From positions 1-40,942 of the forward strand of contig ONAG01000028.1 of assembly GCA_900315745.1 (NCBI GenBank): a stretch of 40,942 nucleotides of DNA. Reading direction: 5' to 3'. This document shows, in pieces, positions 32,434 to 39,139 of this stretch. The notes under the pieces were generated by a model. It had not been told where the DNA came from and made no database searches. It saw nothing but the letters and a program-made list of their open reading frames with translations. This DNA is from an uncultured Prevotellaceae bacterium (lineage in GTDB: Bacteria; Bacteroidota; Bacteroidia; Bacteroidales; Bacteroidaceae). A program made the position numbers and the translations under genes. Numbering within the stretch: position 1 is the first letter of the stretch; each line of letters opens with the position of its first letter.

Positions 32434-32822
32434 CCCAACAACCCAACAACCCAACATTTTGATGAAAAAAATATGGAGGAAGGTCTTTGCTTTAAATCCA
32501 TATTACTGAAATTCAAACATTTATTAAATGATGTTAGGTTTGTTGGGTTTGTTGGGAAATGTTGGGTTTGTGTTGGGTTTATGTTGGGTTTTGCCCCGTT
32601 TTGTTGGGTTTTGAATGTTAAATTCGAAATTTGGCAAAACGTTAAAATGTGTAAATGTTGGGTTTCAAAATGCGAAACCCAACAAAAACCAACGTGTTTC
32701 GGGGTGTTTCCCAACAAACCCAACGGAAACCCAACACTCCCAACAGGAGTGAAAAATGTGGAAAAACCGCACCACCATTATGTTTTAACAATTTTCACAA
32801 ATTTTAATGTTGGGTTGTTGGG
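32434..32822. repeat. Non-coding GTTGGG/CCCAAC repeat array, candidate origin
   Basis: The 597-base gap 32306-32902 holds, after the terminator, an AT-rich block with at least 17 copies of one hexamer in both orientations. CCCAAC occurs at 32434, 32442, 32450 (8-base period), 32678, 32710, 32719, 32730, 32739. GTTGGG occurs at 32542, 32551, 32561, 32572, 32583 (9 to 11 base spacing), 32603, 32657, 32809, 32817. Most sit in a longer TGTTGGGTTT unit. Frames stay open across it on both strands because of the repeat, not because of coding. An iteron-like origin or a late-gene activator site fits its place between early and late operons. Confidence 0.75.
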
Positions 32823-32885
32823 TTTGAAATGCAAATACACACCCCTACCACAATATATGTCCATTTGAAAAAAACGCGAAAAAAC

Positions 32886-32893
32886 TAACTTTG
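32886..32893 (+). promoter_or_regulatory. Bacteroidetes -7 promoter box (TAACTTTG)
   Basis: TAACTTTG with a TTTG at 32864-32867 upstream (18-base spacer) as a fair -33 box. It lies 10 bases before the ATG at 32903 and directly behind the repeat array, starting the head-gene region. Confidence 0.75.
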
Positions 32894-32902
32894 ACAAAAT
32901 AA

Positions 32903-33499
32903 ATGATTATGAAGAAGAAAAACAAGAAAGAACGCTTCAGGGTGATTATCCCCTGCAAGAGTTATGTGAAGGCCTACCTCTTGGCCAACTACAACCGTCC
33001 CGATGAAGATTGGGCCGAAATCGTGAACTTTGCGGAAGACAAGCCGCTGCACGACTATTTCCTCTCCCTCCTGAGGAAAGGCGAGGAGCGATATGACAGC
33101 AGGGTGAAGGGCACGAGGTATAGAGACCAAGTGTCGATAGAAATCACCTACGACCAGTTCAGCCGCTACGGCTGGATGCTGACGCTCACCGACACGGTGA
33201 AGTTGAACACCCTCCTGGAGCGTCGTGTGAAGCAGATGCTCTACATGTATGTCGGCACCCTTCGTGTCACCGGCCTTCCGCTGATGGACTGTGTTCGCCG
33301 CTTCCGCGACCGCACCGGCATCTCAGAATGGGACTGGGACACCGACAGCATCAGGAAGGACTTGCAGCGTCATTTGTCATTCGCTCCCGACGCGATGGAC
33401 ATTTTTCTGCAAAAAATTGAGCAAAATATTTGGCGCACATTGTCCGAAACGGGGACAATCAGCGCAAAGGCTTACAATCAATACACACATAGAGAATGA
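32903..33499 (+). CDS. Hypothetical protein, first gene of head unit (198 aa)
   Basis: MIMKKKNKKERFRVIIPCKS..., basic N-terminus and helical remainder ('LERRVKQMLYMYVGTL', 'TDSIRKDLQRHLSF'). ATG 32903 or 32909 follows the promoter closely. The C-terminal half could bind DNA, so a late regulator is possible, but so is a structural role. Family not recognised. Its stop overlaps the next start (ATGA). Confidence 0.7.
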   Translation: MIMKKKNKKERFRVIIPCKSYVKAYLLANYNRPDEDWAEIVNFAEDKPLHDYFLSLLRKGEERYDSRVKGTRYRDQVSIEITYDQFSRYGWMLTLTDTVKLNTLLERRVKQMLYMYVGTLRVTGLPLMDCVRRFRDRTGISEWDWDTDSIRKDLQRHLSFAPDAMDIFLQKIEQNIWRTLSETGTISAKAYNQYTHRE

Positions 33500-33990
33500 A
33501 AAGGATAGAGACCACCACCGACCGCATGGGCGGCTTGAATGCCGTCTATGCCATCCCCCTCTCCTGTTTTGGAGACATAGAAATGGACTACGCCACCGGG
33601 CGATACACCATCACCCTCTCCTCCACCGACGGAGTGCTTGCCCTCCCCACCGACGGCGGCGAGGCATGCTCATTCGATGAGCAGCACGATCGTGATGATA
33701 ACGGCGACTATTGGCAACCCGTAGTGAGCGGTGTCATCCCCTCACCGGGCGTTGACAACGCCATCGACATCGAGGCCCTGGAGAGAGGCGAGTGGCTTGT
33801 GCTGTGCGAGGACGGGTTGGGAAACCTCCGTCTTTGTGGCGATGCCGACGTGCAGCTCACCTTTGCCACAGAGACAGTCAGCGGCGTTGCATCCTCCGAG
33901 CGCAACCAAGTGTCCTACACCTTCACCGGCAAGTTGGGCCACCCCTCCCGCATCTTGGCCACCACCTTGGACGAGCTCTTCATCGACTGA
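33496..33990 (+). CDS. Tail-tube-like structural protein (164 aa)
   Basis: MKRIETTTDRMGGLNAVYAI..., beta-rich. The C-terminal half ('GLGNLRLCGDADVQLTFATE', 'SSERNQVSYTFTGKLGH') matches that of the protein at 36520 ('NGTYYLMGDARRG', 'ATDSNQVSITFEYVSP') in motif order and spacing, so the two look like relatives. The G-D ... NQVS.tF pattern suits a phage tube or tail-tube-like fold. It precedes the protease and capsid genes. Tube, neck or minor tail role is inference. Confidence 0.6.
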   Translation: MKRIETTTDRMGGLNAVYAIPLSCFGDIEMDYATGRYTITLSSTDGVLALPTDGGEACSFDEQHDRDDNGDYWQPVVSGVIPSPGVDNAIDIEALERGEWLVLCEDGLGNLRLCGDADVQLTFATETVSGVASSERNQVSYTFTGKLGHPSRILATTLDELFID

Positions 33991-34014
33991 AAAACCATTG
34001 TGACAGCCTATTTT

Positions 34015-34061
34015 CGGGCGTGGCGTGTCCTTACATACCGCGCCCGATATGATTACCTTTG
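34015..34061 (+). promoter_or_regulatory. Inverted repeat plus -7 promoter box before protease gene
   Basis: CGGGCGTGG (34015-34023) pairs with CCGCGCCCG (34038-34046, one G-U). TACCTTTG at 34054-34061 fits TAnnTTTG and is 22 bases before the protease ATG at 34084. There is no T-run, so the inverted repeat is more likely a protein site or an RNA hairpin than a terminator. Confidence 0.6.
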
Positions 34062-34083
34062 CAGAAAACCATTTTTTTACAAC

Positions 34084-35277
34084 ATGCACAAGATACGACT
34101 ACAAGGCGAGATAGACAGCTGGGGATACGCCAGGAACTGTCTCGCATACGAACTCTCCCAAGCCCCGGAGGGTGAGCAAGTGGTGTTGGAGGTTGACAGC
34201 CTTGGCGGCGACGTGATGGAAGCCATCTCCATCAGCAACATGCTGAAGGAGCGCGGCAACATCACCGCCCACATCGTCGGGTTCTGCGCCAGTGCCGCCA
34301 CGTGGCTCGTTTACGGTTGTGACAAGGTGGTCATCAATGATGACTGCGCCTTCCTCATCCACAAGTGCTCCTCATACGTTGACGCATGGGGGATGATGAA
34401 CGCCGACGAACTTGACGCTCTCATAGATAAACTGAAGAGCGAGAAGAAGAGCAACGAGGCCATCGACCTCATCATCGCCCAGAAGTACGTGAAGCACAGC
34501 AACGGCAAAATGGACATGAAGGCAGCCTTGAAGCTGATGCGTGAGGAGCGGTGGATGCTCCCATCCGAAGCCCTTGACCTTGGGCTTGTGGACGAGGTGA
34601 GCGAGGAACACGCCCTCACCAACCTTGCCGCCCGTTGCCACGTGGTGAACGCGATGAAGAGCCTTCCCGAGCTGCCGGAAGGGTTTTTTGCTGCGGCAAA
34701 ACCGCAGCTTACGGAGAACGGTGCAGAGGTGACGGAAGAGCCTCAGGTGGCCGCAAACGAGGCTGGCGCACCTGTGGAGGAACGCCGCAGCGTGGTGCAG
34801 CGTCTTCGTGATGCCCTGACTGAGATTTTCGGCGGCAGCGTGGCCATGGTGGAGCCGGAACCAGCCAACGAGAACGGCAGCTTCACGCTCATCAACGCCA
34901 TCCTCAATGTAGAATCACTGCAAGAGCGTGGTGGCCTCCTTGCCCTCAACGCCGCACAGATGGGAGCCATCGAGCAGCGGTTGGCAGACCTCGTGGCACA
35001 GGTGAATGCCGTCACCAACGAGCGTGACACCATCACCACGGAGCGCGACACCGCCGTGACCAACCTCTCCAACGCCCTTGCCGCCATCGACGGCATCTCT
35101 GAGGCCGTTGCAGCCATCGACACGGTGGAGGGCAAGGTGGCCGCCATCAAGGACGCTCTCTCCAACGCTGCTGGCTGCTCCACGGAGACACACGCCTCGA
35201 ATGCCGGTGACGGCCATGCGGAGGACGTGGTGCTCGACGGAGTGAACAGCCTCGTGGCGCAATACCGCAGACAGTAG
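34084..35277 (+). CDS. ClpP-fold prohead protease with scaffold-like tail
   Basis: 397 residues from ATG 34084 (MHKIRLQGEIDSWGYARNCL), set by the promoter box. Residues 1-205 are an S14/ClpP-like domain: 'DSLGGDVMEAISISNML', Ser70 in 'FCASAAT' and His93 in 'FLIHKCSS' are the expected nucleophile and base. Residues about 215-260 are an acidic linker, and about 300-375 a Glu/Ala-rich coiled coil ('RLADLVAQVNAVTNERDTI'). A protease fused to a scaffold-like domain directly before the capsid gene is a known tailed-phage design. A 29-nt hairpin repeat is translated in the linker. Confidence 0.87.
   Translation: MHKIRLQGEIDSWGYARNCLAYELSQAPEGEQVVLEVDSLGGDVMEAISISNMLKERGNITAHIVGFCASAATWLVYGCDKVVINDDCAFLIHKCSSYVDAWGMMNADELDALIDKLKSEKKSNEAIDLIIAQKYVKHSNGKMDMKAALKLMREERWMLPSEALDLGLVDEVSEEHALTNLAARCHVVNAMKSLPELPEGFFAAAKPQLTENGAEVTEEPQVAANEAGAPVEERRSVVQRLRDALTEIFGGSVAMVEPEPANENGSFTLINAILNVESLQERGGLLALNAAQMGAIEQRLADLVAQVNAVTNERDTITTERDTAVTNLSNALAAIDGISEAVAAIDTVEGKVAAIKDALSNAAGCSTETHASNAGDGHAEDVVLDGVNSLVAQYRRQ
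34690..34718 (+). repeat. 29-nt dispersed hairpin repeat, copy F (inside protease gene)
   Basis: Stem GCTGCGG, loop CAAAA, stem CCGCAGC, then TTACGGAGAA: perfect 7-bp stem with paired changes against other copies. Translated in frame as AAAKPQLTEN in the linker after the protease domain. Confidence 0.8.
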
Positions 35278-35316
35278 TTTTTTCATCTCATCATCATCTC
35301 ATAATCATTTTCATTT

Positions 35317-36507
35317 ATGGACCCACAGAAAACAACCAACGCAGTTCAAGCCCCTCTGGCCACTCAGACCAGCATGGACTTGACTGCACCCATCGACATC
35401 CAGGCAGTCATTGGTGCCGTGAAGCAGCACCAAGACCTGCTTGTGGCCATCGACATGCTCGATGCCGGCGAGGTGCTGAAGCACGCCTACGGCATCCCCG
35501 GTGTCACCGATTCAATCACCCTTGGGCGTGTGGAAGGTGGAGCCGTCTCTTCCATGTACAACGGTGTCTTCATCGGTCGCACAGCCAACGGCAAGGTGGT
35601 GCCCCGCACCCTCACCGTCCGTCCCATCAAGATTGAGGAAGCCGACGAACCCGAGCGTTACCGCCGCACCTACATCACCGAGGTGAGAGGCGGCCTGTAC
35701 GACGGCGGCCATCCCTTCGAGGTGTGGCTCATCGCCCACGTGTTGCAGCTCGCTTCCCAGGATCTGCTGAACGTGCTCTTCACCGCAGAGTATGACAGCA
35801 CGCAGATTTCCGGCAGTGCCAACAGCGACATCAAGTATGCCTTCGACGGATGGGGCACCATCGCGTGGAAGGAAATCACCGCCGCCACGCCGACCATCAG
35901 CACCGCCATCGGCAACATGTTCGCCACCGGCGTGATGACCGCCCAGAACATCGGCGACCAGCTGCTTGCCATGTGGCGCAGCCGTCCTGAGACCTTCCGC
36001 CGCAAGGCCAGCAAGATTTACATGTCGGCCGACTTGGTGGACATGTACACCGACTGGTACGAGGCCAAGTACACCTTTGTTGCCGGAGTTGGCGACGAGG
36101 AAGGCCATCCCCTCTACCTCCGTGGCACCAACAAGAAGTGCGAGATTGTTCGCGTCTATGGTCTGCCTCAGGACAGCCAGTTCGTTCTCCTCACCACACA
36201 GCAGAACATGTGCTACGGTTTCGACAAGGAGAGCGACCTGAAGACCGTGAAGCCCTTCAACAGCGGCAATCCCTATTGGTTCACGATGGCTGGCAAGTAC
36301 GTCTTCGGCACACAGTTCGCCTCCATCCACAAGAGCGAGTTCTGCGTGAACGACCGCCGTCTCGCCCCCGACTACATCGCCGTCACCACCACCACCGGCA
36401 AGAACCCGAAGAACGAAGGCTGGTATGTGAAGAGCGGCAACGACTACGTGCTGACCACCGACACCACCCCGCAGAGTGGAACTACCTACTACGCCTACAC
36501 CATCTAA
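35317..36507 (+). CDS. Major capsid protein
   Basis: 396 residues (MDPQKTTNAVQAPLATQTSM) directly after the protease-scaffold gene, the standard position for the major head protein. Size, an N-terminal region likely removed by the protease, a long central helix region and a mixed alpha/beta body with 'SKIYMSADLVDMYTDWYE' are consistent with an HK97-fold capsid protein. High GC and strongly biased codons fit a highly expressed gene. I see no close named family, so the call rests on size and gene order. Confidence 0.8.
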   Translation: MDPQKTTNAVQAPLATQTSMDLTAPIDIQAVIGAVKQHQDLLVAIDMLDAGEVLKHAYGIPGVTDSITLGRVEGGAVSSMYNGVFIGRTANGKVVPRTLTVRPIKIEEADEPERYRRTYITEVRGGLYDGGHPFEVWLIAHVLQLASQDLLNVLFTAEYDSTQISGSANSDIKYAFDGWGTIAWKEITAATPTISTAIGNMFATGVMTAQNIGDQLLAMWRSRPETFRRKASKIYMSADLVDMYTDWYEAKYTFVAGVGDEEGHPLYLRGTNKKCEIVRVYGLPQDSQFVLLTTQQNMCYGFDKESDLKTVKPFNSGNPYWFTMAGKYVFGTQFASIHKSEFCVNDRRLAPDYIAVTTTTGKNPKNEGWYVKSGNDYVLTTDTTPQSGTTYYAYTI

Positions 36508-36519
36508 AACGACACGACC

Positions 36520-37134
36520 ATGGCATGTATCACACTATTGGACATTGACGAGCAGTCGATGGCATGCGCCGAACAGGACAACATGGGCGGCATCGTCCCC
36601 CGCGTCATTTTCGGCTATCACGGCGACGTTGACGTATGGCCATCTGAGAACTCCACCACATCCACCGGAAGTGGTGGCTCTGCCAGCCAGACAGCCACCA
36701 ATGCAGCTCCAACCATGGAACAGGCTGGAGCGTTGGGCGGCGACTTGGTGATGGCCGACGGAAAACGCGCCTTCTGTTTCGATTTCACCGACGAGATGGG
36801 TTCATTCTCCATCGCCCCGCAGGGTGAGAAGGGAAGCATCTCATACCTCTACACACTCACCATCGTCAACAAGCGCATCCGCAAGTTGGTCCTTGGCTTC
36901 CTCAATGCTGTGAAGAACCGCAAGATGTTCTTCATCGTTCAGGACAGTAACGGCACCTACTACCTGATGGGCGATGCCCGCAGGGGAGCCATGCTTGCTG
37001 CCGGAGATGGTGCTGTCACCGGTTCCGCTGCAACCGACAGCAATCAGGTGTCCATCACCTTCGAGTATGTCTCGCCTAAGGCCAAGGTGTACGAAGGGGA
37101 TGTAGAGGACCTGTTGGAGATAGCATCTTCTTGA
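36520..37134 (+). CDS. Tail-tube-like structural protein (204 aa)
   Basis: MACITLLDIDEQSMACAEQD..., with a Ser/Thr/Gly-rich loop at residues 46-65, then a beta-rich domain with 'FIVQDSNGTYYLMGDARRG' and 'ATDSNQVSITFEYVSP'. The C-terminal half resembles the protein at 33496. Position right after the capsid gene, size and fold pattern suit a tail tube or head-decoration protein. It is the last gene before a strong terminator (37178-37210), which fits a highly expressed capsid plus tube unit. Confidence 0.6.
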   Translation: MACITLLDIDEQSMACAEQDNMGGIVPRVIFGYHGDVDVWPSENSTTSTGSGGSASQTATNAAPTMEQAGALGGDLVMADGKRAFCFDFTDEMGSFSIAPQGEKGSISYLYTLTIVNKRIRKLVLGFLNAVKNRKMFFIVQDSNGTYYLMGDARRGAMLAAGDGAVTGSAATDSNQVSITFEYVSPKAKVYEGDVEDLLEIASS

Positions 37135-37177
37135 CACCATCCCAGACCTCTTTTCTGCTGTCATATAATCCTTGACA

Positions 37178-37210
37178 CGCCCCGTGACCGCCATGGTTGC
37201 GGGGCGTTTT
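37178..37210 (+). terminator. Rho-independent terminator after capsid unit
   Basis: CGCCCCG, inner stem ACC/GGT, CGGGGCG and TTTT. It ends the protease-capsid-tube transcript and is followed by a new promoter at 37242. Confidence 0.85.
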
Positions 37211-37241
37211 CGTGTCTCACGCCATAGAGTGTGTTTTTTCT

Positions 37242-37249
37242 TACTTTTG
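37242..37249 (+). promoter_or_regulatory. Bacteroidetes -7 promoter box (TACTTTTG)
   Basis: TACTTTTG fits TAnnTTTG, lies 32 bases behind a terminator and 18 bases before the ATG at 37268. No good -33 TTG is seen. Confidence 0.65.
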
Positions 37250-37267
37250 CGACCAAAACCGCACGAT

Positions 37268-38158
37268 ATGGATTTCAACGATGACTATTTCAAGGCGAGG
37301 GCCGAAGCGGTGAAGTGGCTCAACCGCGACATCTCCCGGCGTTCCTACACCGACGGCGTTGCCATCCTTGGAAGGATGGGCTTCAAGCCGCTGCTCCACC
37401 GCCGCCTGTCGATGCACCAGGGCAACCCCGTGCTGATGGCCACCCTCGACAAGGCGTTGCGTGACGGCTGCAATGTGTATCGCAACCCAACGAACCCCAA
37501 GTATGCCGACATCCTGCCTCCCGAGGTGGAGGTGATGGACAGCGGCACCCACCAGCCACCTTCAGAGGACAAGGCCGCCGCAGAGGAGGACGGCGACACC
37601 GAGAAGTTCAAGGCATTCCCGGAGACGGTGCGCACCGTGGTGAGGTGGTATGCCAAGGCTTACAAGTTGAGGGCTGTCACCCACCGCCATCTCCGTGCCG
37701 TGGGAGAGGGCAACGACGCTGCCTCGTGTGAGCGTCGCAAGCAACTGTCAGACCAGATCGATGCCCTGTCGGACTACATGGACAGGCTCTATCCGCTGAA
37801 GAAGGCATACGACCGACAAGGCACCATCCCCACCAAGGAGGAGGTGGATGCCATCGGCCCGATGGGCGAGAACAACGTGCGCCCGGAGCCCGAGAAGGTG
37901 GATGACAGCAATTCTTCGCTGAAGAACAAGGGCGAGGACTACTCAAAAATGACGAAGGAGCAGTTGAGGACGCGGAAGCACAGCACGCGCACCTCCCTTG
38001 TGAGGAAGCAGAACCAGTTGCTATACCAGAGCACCAAGGTGGAAGAGAAGGAGAACCCGATGCCGTTCTGCCCTGCAAGGACGAAACTGGAGGTGCAGGT
38101 GGAACTTTTGAAGGACAAACTATATAATATCGACAAGGCGTTGGCCCGCTTTGGATAG
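37268..38158 (+). CDS. Hypothetical protein upstream of terminase (296 aa)
   Basis: ATG 37268 (MDFNDDYFKARAEAVKWLNR) is placed by the promoter box; an upstream start would lie in the terminator. The N-terminal 75 residues look helical and basic ('DGVAILGRMGFKPLLHRRLS'), the rest is highly charged coiled coil (about 130-185 and 230-296). It precedes the small-terminase candidate. It might be a DNA-packaging or head-assembly factor; I recognise no family. Confidence 0.7.
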   Translation: MDFNDDYFKARAEAVKWLNRDISRRSYTDGVAILGRMGFKPLLHRRLSMHQGNPVLMATLDKALRDGCNVYRNPTNPKYADILPPEVEVMDSGTHQPPSEDKAAAEEDGDTEKFKAFPETVRTVVRWYAKAYKLRAVTHRHLRAVGEGNDAASCERRKQLSDQIDALSDYMDRLYPLKKAYDRQGTIPTKEEVDAIGPMGENNVRPEPEKVDDSNSSLKNKGEDYSKMTKEQLRTRKHSTRTSLVRKQNQLLYQSTKVEEKENPMPFCPARTKLEVQVELLKDKLYNIDKALARFG

Positions 38159-38187
38159 GCGACGGCAGAGCCGTCACTTACGGAGAA
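38159..38187 (+). repeat. 29-nt dispersed hairpin repeat, copy G
   Basis: Starts right after the TAG of the previous gene. Stem GACGGC, loop AGA, stem GCCGTC, CTTACGGAGAA; the next start is 38 bases on. Confidence 0.85.
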
Positions 38188-38225
38188 CGGAGAACAGAAA
38201 ATGAGAAACCGCTTAACTGACAGCA

Positions 38226-38807
38226 ATGGCAAACAGGAAGTCACTTGCCGACCTTGATGCAGACAGCATCCTTGCCGCCATCATCGACCCCGACGGCTCG
38301 CCACTGCCCGCGAAATACGAGCAGGAGAAACGTCGTGTCATCCAAGCCTCCCGCTTGTGGGACACCTACCCCAACGAGCGGAGGGTGGCCGCCATCCTGA
38401 TGTCGAAGTACAACATCTCGATGAAGACCGCCCTCAGAGACATCGACCTTGCCAAGCAGGTCTTCAAGACGCAGCACACCTTCGACTACGAGGCAACGGC
38501 AATGTGGATGATAAAGGACCAGATAGAATTGGTGCGCCGCTGCCAGGTGGCTGGCGACCTGAAGGAGTGGAACAAGGCGAAGAAGGTGTTGCAGGGGATG
38601 GTGGAGAAACTGCACCCGTCGAGCGAGGAAGACCCCACGAGGATGCAGGCCAACATGTTCGTCCTCACCGTCAATGCCGGTGGGCAGCAGTTCAACATGC
38701 CTTTAGAGAAGGTGAGGGAGCTCGACCCCGATGCCTTGAAGACCTTTATGGATTCCTTGGCAACTCCCATCGAGGATGCCGAAGTGGAAGAAATCTTTGA
38801 CTCATAG
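38226..38807 (+). CDS. Putative small terminase subunit
   Basis: 193 residues (MANRKSLADLDADSILAAII). The N-terminal half has a helix-turn-helix-like region ('RVAAILMSKYNISMKTALRD'), then helices ('MWMIKDQIELVRRCQVAGDL') and a C-terminal acidic tail. Size, DNA-binding look and position 1.3 kb before the large terminase fit TerS, which recognises the packaging site and feeds DNA to TerL. No family-specific motif is certain. Confidence 0.65.
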   Translation: MANRKSLADLDADSILAAIIDPDGSPLPAKYEQEKRRVIQASRLWDTYPNERRVAAILMSKYNISMKTALRDIDLAKQVFKTQHTFDYEATAMWMIKDQIELVRRCQVAGDLKEWNKAKKVLQGMVEKLHPSSEEDPTRMQANMFVLTVNAGGQQFNMPLEKVRELDPDALKTFMDSLATPIEDAEVEEIFDS

Positions 38808-38864
38808 TATTTAGGTTTTGATAGTATTAGAATGTAACATCATGTTTTTTTTAGGTTTTTCCCA

Positions 38865-38893
38865 CCCCGTCTGCCGTGAGGCCCGCGGGGTTT
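38865..38893 (+). terminator. Hairpin terminator candidate before terL
   Basis: CCCCG, internal loop, GCC, loop GTGA, GGC, then CGGGG followed by TTT. The GCC-GTGA-GGC core is the same as in the terminator at 347-381. The T-run is short, so it may be partial. Confidence 0.6.
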
Positions 38894-38899
38894 AAAAAA

Positions 38900-39139
38900 A
38901 TGAATGAGATGGCAAAAACAAGAATATTGAGAAACCACAAGCTCATCAACTTCTTGGTGGACCACGCCAAGATAGACCTTGTGTCGGTGAGCAAGGACAA
39001 GGTGATTTGCACCCTGTCGAAGACCTTCACACCCGATGACGTGAAGCCGCTGTGCGATGCGGTCAACCAATGGCCAACGCCGAGACGGCAAGAAGGGAAG
39101 TATTACATCATCTTCGAGCGTTATCCCATCATGAAATGA
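38900..39139 (+). CDS. Hypothetical protein upstream of terL (79 aa)
   Basis: ATG 38900 (MNEMAKTRILRNHKLINFLV); an upstream GTG at 38876 would lie inside the hairpin. A small basic alpha/beta protein with 'DLVSVSKDKVICTLSKTF'. Its TGA overlaps the terL start (ATGA), so it is translated together with the packaging motor. Family unknown; a packaging accessory role is possible. Confidence 0.65.
   Translation: MNEMAKTRILRNHKLINFLVDHAKIDLVSVSKDKVICTLSKTFTPDDVKPLCDAVNQWPTPRRQEGKYYIIFERYPIMK

Noticed and set aside
32434-32822. CRISPR array
   Set aside because: The repeats are only about 6-10 bases, occur in both orientations, and have no constant-length spacers or cas genes nearby.
32302-32868. 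Open frame of 188 codons through the terminator and repeat array, starting by ATGA overlap
   Set aside because: It would translate a transcription terminator and the GTTGGG array; the product is a low-complexity VGFVGKCW-type peptide, and the minus strand is open as well. Repeat composition explains both.
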